NCBI RefSeq assembly: GCF_014654365.1
Contig: NZ_BNAY01000016.1
Location: forward strand, 1-64,000
Direction: 5' to 3'
DNA: 64,000 nucleotides
Source: Amycolatopsis oliviviridis
Lineage (GTDB): Bacteria; Actinomycetota; Actinomycetes; Mycobacteriales; Pseudonocardiaceae
Below, piece by piece: positions 34,334 to 43,055 of the stretch. The translations under genes and the position numbers were made by a program. The first letter of the stretch is position 1; every line of letters starts with the position of its first letter. The notes beneath the pieces are model-generated. The model saw nothing but the letters and a program-made list of their open reading frames with translations, was not told where the DNA came from and did not search any database.

Positions 34334-35374
34334 TCAGATCAAAACCAGCGAATTGTCCACGACTCGCGACGAGCACACTTCCGGGAACTCCATCTCCGAC
34401 CTCGCCGTGAGTTCCTTCGCGCGGCGCCAGCCCGGCGAATAGATCGTGTCCTCGTAACGGTCGCCGCCGTCGGGACAGACGACGACCACGTGCTCGGCGC
34501 CGAGCCCCTCGCCGACCCACCGCAAGGCACCGGCCACGGCGGCACCCGAGCTCCCGCCGACACGGACACCCAGCTCGTTCGCGACCCAGTCGCAAGCGGC
34601 CACCGCCTCGGCCGCGGTCACCTTCACGTTCAGGCAGTCCTGCCCGGAGACGAAGGAAGAGGTCCGGCTCGCGCCGATCCCGTTCAGGCTGCGAGAGGCG
34701 GGCGGGCCACCGAGCGCCACCGAGCCCACTTCGTCCACCGCGACGCAACGCCAGGGCAGGCTGTTGCGCTCGACGTAGTCCGTGAACCCGCGAACGGTGC
34801 CCCCGGTCGACACCCCGAGGAAGACGTCGAGTTCCCCGTGCGGGACGGCGGCGGCGATCTCCGGGGCGGTCCCCTCGGAATGCGCGCGGGGATTGGCCGG
34901 GTTCTCGTACTGGTTCGGCCACACGAGCAGCTCTTCGGCCGCCATTCGGTCGCGGATGTAGGCGATCCTGGAAAGCAGGTACCCGCCCGTCGCGTCGGGA
35001 GTCGTCACTTCCACGATCTTCGCGTCCGCGCTCCGCATCTGCCGCACGAGCTTGCGCGACGTCCGCGGGTCGACGACGGCGGTGAACTCCACCCCGCAGA
35101 TCTGGGAGTACCTGGCCAGTGCGACGCCGAGGTTTCCGGACGTCGACTCGATGATCCCGCCGCAGAGCACCCCCGACTCGAAGGTCGAGGAGAGCAGGGA
35201 ATACGCCACTCTGTCCTTTATGGACCCAAATGGGTTCTCCTGTTCCAGTTTCAACCAGAGATTCGTCGTTCTGCCGCGATATCTCGTCACGGCGTGCAGC
35301 ATCGGGGTTCTCCCCGGCACCGGGCCGTGCAGTTCACTCGGCAACGTCTTCCCCTCCCCCTTGTACCAGGTCAC
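34334..35374 (-). CDS. SbnA-like PLP-dependent synthase (cysteine synthase fold)
   Basis: Fold-type II PLP enzyme of 346 residues. The PLP lysine is in ENPFGSIKDRVAYSLL, the substrate loop in IESTSGNLGVALA, and the phosphate-binding Gly/Ser loop in GVSTGGTVRGF. SbnA of the staphyloferrin B pathway joins O-phosphoserine and glutamate to give N-(1-amino-1-carboxy-2-ethyl)glutamate, which SbnB converts to L-2,3-diaminopropionate. The presence of an SbnB-like gene in the same operon favours this role over cysteine synthesis. The GTG used here is three bases after the CDGSH gene; a TTG ten codons on, preceded by AAGGGGGAGGGG, is an equally good start. Confidence 0.82.
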   Translation of the reverse strand: MTWYKGEGKTLPSELHGPVPGRTPMLHAVTRYRGRTTNLWLKLEQENPFGSIKDRVAYSLLSSTFESGVLCGGIIESTSGNLGVALARYSQICGVEFTAVVDPRTSRKLVRQMRSADAKIVEVTTPDATGGYLLSRIAYIRDRMAAEELLVWPNQYENPANPRAHSEGTAPEIAAAVPHGELDVFLGVSTGGTVRGFTDYVERNSLPWRCVAVDEVGSVALGGPPASRSLNGIGASRTSSFVSGQDCLNVKVTAAEAVAACDWVANELGVRVGGSSGAAVAGALRWVGEGLGAEHVVVVCPDGGDRYEDTIYSPGWRRAKELTARSEMEFPEVCSSRVVDNSLVLI

Positions 35375-35377
35375 TGG

Positions 35378-35632
35378 TCACGTCCGGTTCGACCGATCTC
35401 CATTGCTGATGCTCCTGGCCCAGATATGGCTGCCGTCGCAGAACGGCTTCTGCAGTGAACGTCCGCAGCGGCAGAGCGCGATGGTCTTCCGCTGCGGATC
35501 TATCGGTTCGTCGGTCTGGCTGCGCAGGTCGTAGTCGCCGCGGATGATGACCGGCCCGTCCTCGCACACCACGACCGTGGCAGGCGCGGGCTTCCGCACC
35601 GGATTCCCGGCGTCCCCTCCCTGGGTGTCCAT
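35378..35632 (-). CDS. CDGSH iron-sulfur domain protein
   Basis: Protein of 84 residues with a single CDGSH domain near its C-terminus: CRCGRSLQKPFCDGSH supplies the three Cys and one His that hold a [2Fe-2S] cluster. No membrane anchor is present, so it is soluble. Its start overlaps the stop of the haem-oxygenase-like oxidase by one base (TGATG), and this pair recurs across actinomycetes, so it is likely to deliver electrons to, or assemble iron in, that oxidase. Confidence 0.9.
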   Translation of the reverse strand: MDTQGGDAGNPVRKPAPATVVVCEDGPVIIRGDYDLRSQTDEPIDPQRKTIALCRCGRSLQKPFCDGSHIWARSISNGDRSNRT

Positions 35633-36645
35633 CAGCCCGCCGCCACGGATGTCGCGCCGCGCAAAGAGGACTCACCGCGTTCCCAGGAGGACAGCAGGTA
35701 CTCGTTGGCCCGCGCGCCCAGTTCGGCCGTCACGAGGGCGCCGAAGACCATGTCGGACAGCTCACGCGGGTTGTCCCGCACGAATTTGCCGCACATGTCG
35801 TAGGCGGCGAGCTGTTCGTGGACGGCATCGGCGACGATGTGCTCCTGGAAGAACAACCACGAGTCGTCCGACCCGTCCAGCCGCTGCAGCCCGTTCCGGA
35901 AATTGCGATTCACGAAGTGCGAGCCGATTTCCGTCATCGCGAGATTTCCGAGCATCGCACCCCGGTGACGACCGTAGGTCCCGAAATAGGATATCACGTT
36001 CACGTTCGCCAGCGAACAAGCCGGGACGTCCTCGAAATACGCGCCGAATTCGGTGTGCATGCCGAGCTCGGCGAGGGTCAGCTCGAACAACTGGGAATGG
36101 AGCCTGCCCGGGATTCCGCCGCCGTACTCGTCGGCCTGGATCTCCACCAGGGCCGGTTTGCCGCCACCGCGCACCCGCGGGATGACGAGGCTGTGATGGT
36201 CCGCTTCCATGAGGCTGTAGACGGAGCGGTGCATGAGGAACTCCCGGAACTGCTCCATCGTGGCGTCCTGCTTGAGGTACCGCGAAAGAGACCGTCCCGG
36301 GCTCGGCTTCCCGAGTTCCATCAGGAAAGCGGGAAGCTCCTCCACGTCCACCGGTGGGAGCAGACCTGCGGTTTCACGGAGCTCGCGGGCGAAGCGGGCT
36401 TCGAGGCGCTTCCGCAGCTCGATCAGCGAGGTTTCCCATTCCCACTGTTGCGCCGATTCGCCGAAGAGGCAGTACTGGGGCCCGTAGCACAGGAACAGAC
36501 TCAGCTGCAGGTCCTCCTCGGAGATGGATTCCACCTCGGTCGCCGAAATGGCTCCCAGGACGGATTCGTCACCGGCCTCCGGAGGACGCTGGAAGACCCG
36601 GACGAGTATTTCGCTCACCGGACCGCGATGGTTGGGCAACCGCAC
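35632..36645 (-). CDS. Haem-oxygenase-like diiron oxidase (iron-containing redox enzyme family)
   Basis: All-helical protein of 337 residues of the iron-containing redox enzyme family. Metal-ligand candidates are the Glu/Asp/His of EIQADEYGGGIPGRLHSQLF and FFQEHIVADAVHEQLAAYD, in the E..DE..H / E.H..AD..H pattern typical of the family. Relatives include oxidases that cleave, desaturate or N-oxygenate amino acids (for example SznF, BelK/HrmI and PolF types). Here it probably oxidises the operon's amino acid or its nitrogen. GTG start with GGGAG six bases upstream. Its partner CDGSH protein follows with a one-base overlap. Confidence 0.85.
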   Translation of the reverse strand: MRLPNHRGPVSEILVRVFQRPPEAGDESVLGAISATEVESISEEDLQLSLFLCYGPQYCLFGESAQQWEWETSLIELRKRLEARFARELRETAGLLPPVDVEELPAFLMELGKPSPGRSLSRYLKQDATMEQFREFLMHRSVYSLMEADHHSLVIPRVRGGGKPALVEIQADEYGGGIPGRLHSQLFELTLAELGMHTEFGAYFEDVPACSLANVNVISYFGTYGRHRGAMLGNLAMTEIGSHFVNRNFRNGLQRLDGSDDSWLFFQEHIVADAVHEQLAAYDMCGKFVRDNPRELSDMVFGALVTAELGARANEYLLSSWERGESSLRGATSVAAG

Positions 36646-36681
36646 CTTGACTCCCTGAATGATGACGGTGGAAATTCCGGG

Positions 36682-37746
36682 TCAGACGAGCTCCAGTGCC
36701 TGCCCGATGTCGGCGTCGTCCGCCTGGCGCAGGACCGCGCCGAACAGCGCCACATCGAGAATGCCGAGCCCGAAAGGGTTCACGACGACGTAACCGGTGT
36801 CCGGCCGCTGCGCGACCGTCTCGCCGGCGAGCAGCTCGCCGAGCGTCGCGGTGATCGAGGGCCGGTCCGTTCCCGTCTTCGCGGCGATCCGCCCTTCGCC
36901 GATCAGACGTCCCAAGGGCCGCCGGGGGTTTTCGACGATCAGCTGGACGTCGTCGACGAACAGGGCCGAGGCTCCGGTCAGGACTTCGTCGGTCAGGTCG
37001 CCGAGCGAGACGTTGACCAGGAGCGAACCCGGCCGCACCCAGTCCGGCTGGACGTACCCGTCCGCGACGGTGGTCAGGAACACGGTCGTTTCCGCTTCGG
37101 CCATCGCCTCGGCAGGCGTGGCCGCGACGGTGAACGAGATTCCCGGGTGCCGCGAGGCGAGTTCGCCCGCGAGGCTTTGGGCCACCGTCCGTCGCACGTC
37201 GCACAGGACGACCCGGCTCAGCTCCGGGCATCTCGCGATGAGCAGGGCGAGGTGCACCCGCGCCTGGGTCCCGCATCCGACGACGGCCAGCGAGCGGATC
37301 GCCTGGTATCCGGCGGCTTCGACGGCGATCGCGGTCACGGCGGCCGTGCGCACGGCGCTGAGCACGCCGACCTCCATCACCGCGGTCACCCGCGCCGTCC
37401 GCGCGTCGAAGCAGAGCCCCAGCCCACCGGCCCGTTCCAAGCCGAACTCCGGGTTGGACACGCTGGCGTTGATGATCTTCATGCCGTAGGCGCCCTCGGC
37501 CCCGTCTGCGAGCACGGCCCCCGGCATGCCGATCGAACGACTGTAGGCGCCGTGCCGGTTGGTCCACGACAGATAGGCCTCGCTCGGCAGGATGGTCCGG
37601 CCGAGGTGATGGCTCATCAGCGCGTCCTTGACCGCGGCCACGACGTCGACCTTCGCCAGGCACTCCACGACTTCGGCCCGGCCGAGGAACCGCACCGACT
37701 CCGGCGCCGGCCTCGCGAGCACGTCCGCGAGCCACAGGTTCTCCAT
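36682..37746 (-). CDS. Ornithine cyclodeaminase/SbnB-like dehydrogenase
   Basis: NAD(P)-dependent enzyme of 354 residues of the ornithine cyclodeaminase/mu-crystallin family. Seen: IGMPGAVLADGAEGAYGMKI in the substrate domain, the Rossmann motif LAVVGCGTQARVHL, and DDVQLIVENPRRPLG. SbnB, a member of this family, oxidatively hydrolyses the product of SbnA to L-2,3-diaminopropionate and 2-oxoglutarate. With an SbnA-like gene 1.3 kb downstream in the same operon, that is the favoured function; a true cyclodeaminase is the alternative. AGGAGGA precedes the ATG. The asparagine synthetase gene ends 20 bases upstream. Confidence 0.85.
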   Translation of the reverse strand: MENLWLADVLARPAPESVRFLGRAEVVECLAKVDVVAAVKDALMSHHLGRTILPSEAYLSWTNRHGAYSRSIGMPGAVLADGAEGAYGMKIINASVSNPEFGLERAGGLGLCFDARTARVTAVMEVGVLSAVRTAAVTAIAVEAAGYQAIRSLAVVGCGTQARVHLALLIARCPELSRVVLCDVRRTVAQSLAGELASRHPGISFTVAATPAEAMAEAETTVFLTTVADGYVQPDWVRPGSLLVNVSLGDLTDEVLTGASALFVDDVQLIVENPRRPLGRLIGEGRIAAKTGTDRPSITATLGELLAGETVAQRPDTGYVVVNPFGLGILDVALFGAVLRQADDADIGQALELV

Positions 37747-37766
37747 CGTTCCTCCTGTCGATCCGG

Positions 37767-39596
37767 TCACGAGTTCCACGTCTCCCGGTACCACTGGGCG
37801 AGGCTCAGGGCGGTTTCCAGCGGGTTGCGCCGGAGCTGGGTGTCGAAGTAGCCGTCCGGCCTGCTCAGCAGCTCGCGGAGCGCGCCCGCGTCGACGATGT
37901 CCAGCGCGGGCGAACGGTTCTCCGCGAGGAGGGTGCCGGTCCGCCGTCGCAGATCCTGTTCGTACCGGGTGTCGGCGGTGGTGGGGTACGGGCTCTTCTT
38001 CCGGTGCAGCACCGAATCGGGCAGCAGCCCGGCCGCCGCGCCGCGGAGCACGCTCTTTTCCCTGCCGTCGTAGGTCTTGATCTTCCACGGGACGTTGTGC
38101 ACGTACTCGACCAGCCGGTGATCGCAGAAGGGCACCCGCACTTCGAGACCGGCGGCCATGCTGAGCCGGTCCTTGCGATCCAGCAGGACCGGCAGCCAGC
38201 GCGTGAGGTGCAGATGACCGAACTCGCGCATCCGCCGGTCCTGCGCGTCTTCTCCCGGCAGGTGCTCGACTTCGCCGATCGCCTGCCGGTAGCGGTCGGC
38301 CCGGTATTCCCCGAACCGCGTGTGCTCGCGGAACTCGGCGGTCAGCATCTCCTCGGGGACGAACTGCATGGTGCTGAGCCAGGGAAAGTCCGCCTTGGCG
38401 ACGACGGCCGGATCGTGGAACCAGTTGTAGCCGCCGAACACCTCGTCCGCGGATTCGCCGGACAGCGCGACGGTCGACTGTTCACGGATGGCCGAGAAGA
38501 GCAAGTACAGCGAGGTGTCGACGTCGCCGAAGGTGAGCGGAAGGTCGTGCGCGCCGAGTACCGCGTCCCGGTTCGCGTCCTCCGTGAGGGCTTCGTCCGG
38601 CAGCTCGATGGTCCGGTGCGCCGTCCCGAGGTGGTCGACGACCTGGAGTGCGTATGGATTGTCCCGTTCGGGCCGGAACTCGCTGGCGCGGAAATGGTCC
38701 GCGCTGCCGACGAAATCGACCGAGAACGAACGGACCGGACCGTCCCCGGCCTTGTCGAGGACGTCCGCGGCCATGGCGGTCAGCGCGCTCGAGTCCAAGC
38801 CGCCGGAGAGCAGCGTACACAGCGGCACGTCGGTGATCAGCTGCTGCCGCACGGTGTCGACGAGCAGTTCCCGGACGTGGGCGACCGTGTCCGCGATGTC
38901 GTCCTCGTGCGGAACTGTCGGCAGGCTCCAGTACCGGGACAGTCGGCTGCCGTTGTCGTCGACGGTGAGGACGTGTCCCGGCGGCACCTCGTACAGGTCG
39001 CGGAACGGAGTGACACCGGGAGTCTTGACGAGCCCCAGCAGATCGGCGAGGCCCTGGTGGTCGATCCGCGCGGTGAACCCCGGGTGGGCCAGCACCGCTT
39101 TCGGCTCGGACGCGAACAGCACCGCTTCGCCGGACCTGGCGTAGTAAAGGGGTTTGATGCCCAGCCGGTCGCGGACCAGGAGCAGTCTCCGCGCACGCGG
39201 GTCCCAGAGCGCGAAGGCGAACATCCCGTTGAGCCGTTCGACGAAGCCCTCGCCCCACTCCAGATAGGCGTTGAGCACCACTTCAGTGTCGCCGTGGGTC
39301 CGGAAGACGTGTCCGCGCGAGGCCAGTTCCGCTCTCAGCTCAAGGAAGTTGTAGACCTCCCCGCTGTAGCAGAGCACGGCGTGCGGCTGCCCGGACGAGC
39401 CCGCGATCATGGGCTGCACGCCCCGGCGCACGTCGAGAATGGCCAGCCTGCGGTGCCCGAGTCCCACATGCCCGTCCGCCCACAGCCCTTCGTCGTCCGG
39501 ACCGCGGCGGACGAGCGTACGGGTCATGCGTTCGAGCTCGACTTCTTTCCACTCGGTGGGACGGCTGAGATCGATCCAGCCGGCGATTCCGCACAT
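37767..39596 (-). CDS. asnB: Asparagine synthetase (glutamine-hydrolysing), operon leader
   Basis: Enzyme of 609 residues with both halves complete. The N-terminal glutaminase begins MCGIAGW (nucleophile Cys2), continues with RRGPDDEG and has the ligand loop YSGEVYNF; the synthetase half has the pyrophosphate loop LLSGGLDSSALTAM. Genes of this type in biosynthetic clusters amidate carboxylates or form amide bonds other than asparagine. It is the first gene of the eight-gene minus-strand operon, so its substrate may be the amino acid made by the downstream enzymes rather than aspartate. ATG with GGGAG upstream. Divergent from the PaaK-like operon across 381 bases. Confidence 0.88.
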   Translation of the reverse strand: MCGIAGWIDLSRPTEWKEVELERMTRTLVRRGPDDEGLWADGHVGLGHRRLAILDVRRGVQPMIAGSSGQPHAVLCYSGEVYNFLELRAELASRGHVFRTHGDTEVVLNAYLEWGEGFVERLNGMFAFALWDPRARRLLLVRDRLGIKPLYYARSGEAVLFASEPKAVLAHPGFTARIDHQGLADLLGLVKTPGVTPFRDLYEVPPGHVLTVDDNGSRLSRYWSLPTVPHEDDIADTVAHVRELLVDTVRQQLITDVPLCTLLSGGLDSSALTAMAADVLDKAGDGPVRSFSVDFVGSADHFRASEFRPERDNPYALQVVDHLGTAHRTIELPDEALTEDANRDAVLGAHDLPLTFGDVDTSLYLLFSAIREQSTVALSGESADEVFGGYNWFHDPAVVAKADFPWLSTMQFVPEEMLTAEFREHTRFGEYRADRYRQAIGEVEHLPGEDAQDRRMREFGHLHLTRWLPVLLDRKDRLSMAAGLEVRVPFCDHRLVEYVHNVPWKIKTYDGREKSVLRGAAAGLLPDSVLHRKKSPYPTTADTRYEQDLRRRTGTLLAENRSPALDIVDAGALRELLSRPDGYFDTQLRRNPLETALSLAQWYRETWNS

Positions 39597-39873
39597 GACG
39601 CTCCCTGTCTTAGAGGCATGCTGGTACAGCTCGATTCGCTCGTACGCTGCGATGAGTCGTTCACCCCGGCGACACGTGTCATTGGCTTGGCGCGACCGGG
39701 AGAACGAAAGTGGGGTGTTTCACCGACCAGGGCGGCGTTAGAGTGTGGACGCACGCCGACGACTGCCGGTAATTCATCTGGCGAGGACAGTACTCAGCGC
39801 ACAACAGCGCCCGTACCGCCACCAGAGTGACGTCGGCGCGTTTGAGACGGCTCTCGATGTCTCGCAGGACAAG

Positions 39874-39903
39874 TTGCGACAGCTCCGCGTTTAGTGCTAA
39901 ACT
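39874..39903 (+). promoter_or_regulatory. Promoter with embedded TTTAG-N2-CTAAA operator for the PaaK-like operon
   Basis: TTGCGA (39874-39879) and TAAACT (39898-39903) are spaced by 18 bases, a good actinomycete sigma-A promoter. The perfect palindrome GTTTAGTGCTAAAC (39889-39902) overlaps the -10 box. The same half-sites, TTTAG and CTAAA with a two-base gap, form the operator at 48008-48019 beside the MarR gene, so that regulator probably also represses this operon. Confidence 0.65.
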
Positions 39904-39908
39904 CTACC

Positions 39909-39923
39909 GGCAATTGAATTGCC
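39909..39923. promoter_or_regulatory. Second palindrome GGCAATTGAATTGCC in the divergent promoter region
   Basis: A perfect 15-base odd palindrome just downstream of the predicted -10 box, near the expected transcription start. It differs from the MarR-type site beside it, so it may bind a second regulator, perhaps one controlling the asparagine synthetase operon. No partner copy was found in the window. Confidence 0.45.
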
Positions 39924-39977
39924 ATGGGGTAACGACGGGTCATTGACCGAGCTTTATTTCCTGGGGAGGAATTGTCC

Positions 39978-41294
39978 TTGATCATCAACGGCAGCGATCG
40001 GTTGCGGCTGGTTGAGCAGGCAGGGAACGAGATCCGCGAACAGCAGCGGAGCCTGCCCAGTAAAGACTTCTACCTGCGGAAACTCTCCCAGACGTGGCGA
40101 AGGGCCGAGCGGACCGAAGCCTACGTCGGCCTCCCGGAGTACTCCTTCGCCAGGTTCGAGGAACTCGGCACCACCAGCAAGTATCGCCTCAAGGAAAACC
40201 CATACGAATTCTTGGCGGCCTCGGTCGACGCGGCGGCCAAATATTATGAAACAACCGGGACGACCGGACTGCCGACGCCGACCCCCCGGCTGGCGGAGGA
40301 CATAATCTGGAACACCGTTTCGGTGGCCGAGGCCTGGCGTGATCTGTTGCCGGAAAATGATCGTGTATTGATTATGCTGCCCTCGGACATCGTGCCGGTG
40401 GCGGACCTTATCGTCGGCGTCTGCGAGTACCTGGGGCGACCGCATACCCGGGCCTATCCGTTCGCCACCGGGATCTCCGACTGGGACCGGCTGATCGGAT
40501 TGTGCCGGTCCTTCCGGCCGACCACTGTTTTCGCGGCGCCCGGAGTGGCACTGCAGTTCAGCAGGCTGCTCAAACAACGCGGTCTGCTGGCGGAACTGAG
40601 CGCCGGCGTGCGCCGGTTCATGCTGCTCGGCGAGGTCAGCACCGCGCCGTTCCGGACCCGGCTCGGCCGGTGGTGGGACGCCTCCGTGCTGGACGCGAGT
40701 TACGGCAGCACGGAGACCGGCACCCTGGCCGCCGGCTGCGCGAGGGATCGCCTGCATCTGCTGACCGCCACCAACTACTTCGAACTCGCGGGCGACGACG
40801 GAACGGTCCGCCCGCTGCCGCCATCCGGCGCCGGACGGCTCGTGGTCACCCCGCTCAACCTGCACGCCCGGTGCGTCCTGCGCCTGGACACCGGGGACGA
40901 CGTGCGGATGGGCACCCGGTGCGACTGCGGCGACCGTGCCCCGGTGATCGAGGTCGTCGGCCGCGGTTCCGACGCCGTGGCCGTGCGCGGCGCGAAGCTC
41001 ACCGTGCGCGCGGTCGAAGAGGTGGTCTACGGCGAAACCGAGGCGACCGGCTACCTGATGGAGACCGACGCGCCGGGCGCCTTCGCCCGGCTGATCCTGG
41101 AACGGGACGTGCACTGGGACAGGGCGGGGGAAGCCACGATGGCCGACCGCCTCCAGCATTCGTCCCGCGAGGTGCTCGGCCTGGAGTGGGACGAGGTGCT
41201 CTTCGTCAACCAGTTGCCCGCGAGCACGAAGAGCGGCGCTTCGCAGAAAAGCTGGAAACGGTCCAACTTCCGGGTCGTGGGGGCGGGCGGATGA
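39978..41294 (+). CDS. Phenylacetate-CoA-ligase-like adenylating enzyme
   Basis: ANL-superfamily enzyme of 438 residues closest in style to PaaK proteins. ATP loop YETTGTTGLPTPTPRL, the AMP-site motif DASYGSTETGTL, and the hinge region VEVVGRGSDAVAVRGAKLTV (read VIEVVGRGSD) are present. A TTG start at 39978 is used because GGGGAGGA lies seven bases upstream; another TTG is two codons earlier. It would activate an aryl or amino acid, probably for transfer to the carrier protein encoded in the same operon. Shares an ATGA overlap with the next gene. Confidence 0.8.
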   Translation: MIINGSDRLRLVEQAGNEIREQQRSLPSKDFYLRKLSQTWRRAERTEAYVGLPEYSFARFEELGTTSKYRLKENPYEFLAASVDAAAKYYETTGTTGLPTPTPRLAEDIIWNTVSVAEAWRDLLPENDRVLIMLPSDIVPVADLIVGVCEYLGRPHTRAYPFATGISDWDRLIGLCRSFRPTTVFAAPGVALQFSRLLKQRGLLAELSAGVRRFMLLGEVSTAPFRTRLGRWWDASVLDASYGSTETGTLAAGCARDRLHLLTATNYFELAGDDGTVRPLPPSGAGRLVVTPLNLHARCVLRLDTGDDVRMGTRCDCGDRAPVIEVVGRGSDAVAVRGAKLTVRAVEEVVYGETEATGYLMETDAPGAFARLILERDVHWDRAGEATMADRLQHSSREVLGLEWDEVLFVNQLPASTKSGASQKSWKRSNFRVVGAGG

Positions 41295-43027
41295 CCGCGC
41301 GTCTCGCTCCCCACGCGCCGCTCGGGACCGCCGTCACCACCGGTGAAGCCGACCTGTGGTGCACCTACGCCGCGGTCCGCACGGCCGCGTGGCTGGACCG
41401 GGCGGGCGAGCTGCCCGGCAACGCGGCCACCGTCGATTACCTGAGCAGCCGCCGCAACACCGACGGCGGCTACGCCTGGAGCAAGGGAATGGCCTCCGAC
41501 GCGTGGGCGACCTTCTACTGCACGCAGGCGATGGCCGAACTCGGTGCCGACATCCCCAAGCTCGGCGCGACGCGGGACTGGCTGCGCCGGACCTGGTCGG
41601 GTGACGCGTACGCGATGCTGCCCGGACAGGCCCCCGACGTCTGGGCCACGCATTTTTCGGTGCGCAGCGTGGTCGAACTGTGCGGGGACACCCCGCCGGA
41701 CCGCGAACGGCTGGTGAGCTGGCTGCGCGCGCTGCAGGCGCCGGACGGGGGCCTCGGCTGGTCGCCTGAGCATGCCGGGGCCACGGCTTCCGACGTCCGT
41801 GCCTGCTTCTACGGGGTGATGTCCTGGCGGGCGTTGCGGTCCCTGGAACCGGATCTGGCGCTTCCGTGGAACGGTCCCGCGCTCGTGCGCTGGCTGCGGG
41901 ATCAGCAGTCGGCCGAAGGCGGTTTCCGGTTCGGGCCGTCGGCGGACACCGCGTGCATGTGGGCCACCTACCGGGCGACGGCCGCGCTGGAAACGCTGGG
42001 CTCGGCCCCGGCGGGGAAACAGGCTTGCCTCGACTGGATCCTGGACCGCCGGACGACCGACGGCTCCTTCGTCCGGTGGGCCGGTTACGACGTGGCCGAC
42101 GTCTGGGCTTCGTTCTGCGCGATCGGCTCGCTGCGGTCGCTGGGCGCGGACACCGGCCCGCACACCGCCCCCGTACTGCGCAGGCTGCGCGCGCTTTCCT
42201 GTCCCTCCGGTGGTTTCACCTACCGCGAACCCGATCGGGCCGGGGACGCGCTGAGCACCGCGGCCACCGCCTTGATGACGGCGGCCGACGATCCGCGACA
42301 GGAGCGGTGGCGTACCTGGCTGGCCGGATGCCGGCTGCCGAACGAGGGCGGGATCATGTACATGCCCGCCCGGGGCAGCGAAGTGCGGTGCACCCTGTGG
42401 GCGCTCGCCGCGGGAGCCGCCGAGGCCGATTCCACCGCACCGCTCGAAATCGCGGACTGGCTGGCCGGGCTGCAGAACCCGGACGGTGGTTTCGGCTACT
42501 GGGAAGGCCGGGGATCGGATCTGGTCTCCACCGCGGCGGCGGTGGAAACCTTGCGGCTGCTCGGAATTCCGGTCTCGCGGGTACTGGACACCACGCGGCT
42601 GGCGGAGTTCGTCCTCGGCTGCCGCGACGAGGAGGGTCACCGGCACGTGCCGGGGGCGCCTCCCACCCTCCGTGCCGGATTGCAGGCGATGCGGATCAAG
42701 GAGCAACTCGGCCGGGCCGCACCCGGCGAACTGGCCGCGCTACTCGAACGCCATCGGGTGCCCAGTGGCGGCTTCGCCAACGTGGGCTCGCGCATGCCGG
42801 ATCTGCTGAGCACCTACGAAGCGGTGGTGACCGCGGACCGTCAGCGGGTCTTCGTGGATTTCGCCCGGTTGACCGTCTTCCTCGACCGGCTCGTCCGGCC
42901 GGAGGGAATCGGGTGGACACCGCTCGCGCCGACCGGCGGCGGGGTGCTGGCCGATTGTCTCGGCACGCTGCTTCGCGAACGGAGCGAGGGACGCCGGGCG
43001 GCCCTGCCCGCGCTCACCCTGTCCTGA
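41291..43027 (+). CDS. Alpha/alpha-toroid repeat protein (prenyltransferase/squalene-oxidase repeat type)
   Basis: Protein of 578 residues made of eight or more repeats of about 50 residues, each with a Gly-Gly turn: RRNTDGGYAWSKG, APDGGLGWSPEH, SAEGGFRFGPSAD, TTDGSFVRW, CPSGGFTYREPD, NPDGGFGYWEGRG and VPSGGFANVGS. This is the QW-like pattern of alpha/alpha toroids. I do not see the DXDD acid motif of class II terpene cyclases, nor a convincing zinc triad of protein prenyltransferases, so the catalytic role is open. It overlaps the PaaK-like gene by four bases and must be produced with it. No terpene precursor genes are in this operon. Confidence 0.75.
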   Translation: MTARLAPHAPLGTAVTTGEADLWCTYAAVRTAAWLDRAGELPGNAATVDYLSSRRNTDGGYAWSKGMASDAWATFYCTQAMAELGADIPKLGATRDWLRRTWSGDAYAMLPGQAPDVWATHFSVRSVVELCGDTPPDRERLVSWLRALQAPDGGLGWSPEHAGATASDVRACFYGVMSWRALRSLEPDLALPWNGPALVRWLRDQQSAEGGFRFGPSADTACMWATYRATAALETLGSAPAGKQACLDWILDRRTTDGSFVRWAGYDVADVWASFCAIGSLRSLGADTGPHTAPVLRRLRALSCPSGGFTYREPDRAGDALSTAATALMTAADDPRQERWRTWLAGCRLPNEGGIMYMPARGSEVRCTLWALAAGAAEADSTAPLEIADWLAGLQNPDGGFGYWEGRGSDLVSTAAAVETLRLLGIPVSRVLDTTRLAEFVLGCRDEEGHRHVPGAPPTLRAGLQAMRIKEQLGRAAPGELAALLERHRVPSGGFANVGSRMPDLLSTYEAVVTADRQRVFVDFARLTVFLDRLVRPEGIGWTPLAPTGGGVLADCLGTLLRERSEGRRAALPALTLS

Positions 43028-43055
43028 GGGAAACCCTTCCATCCTGGGGAAATCC

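Larger units (their letters stand above)
39597..39977. other. Divergent promoter region between the two main biosynthetic operons
   Basis: 381 bases with no gene. The proximal half on the asparagine synthetase side contains no clear palindrome. The half nearer the PaaK-like gene contains a promoter with an operator (39874-39903) and a second palindrome (39909-39923), annotated separately, and becomes A+T rich towards the GGGGAGGA ribosome site. Confidence 0.6.

Noticed and set aside
41291..43027. Squalene-hopene cyclase or class II terpene cyclase
   Set aside because: The repeats fit but no DXDD motif is present, and the operon partners are acid-activating enzymes, not isoprenoid genes.
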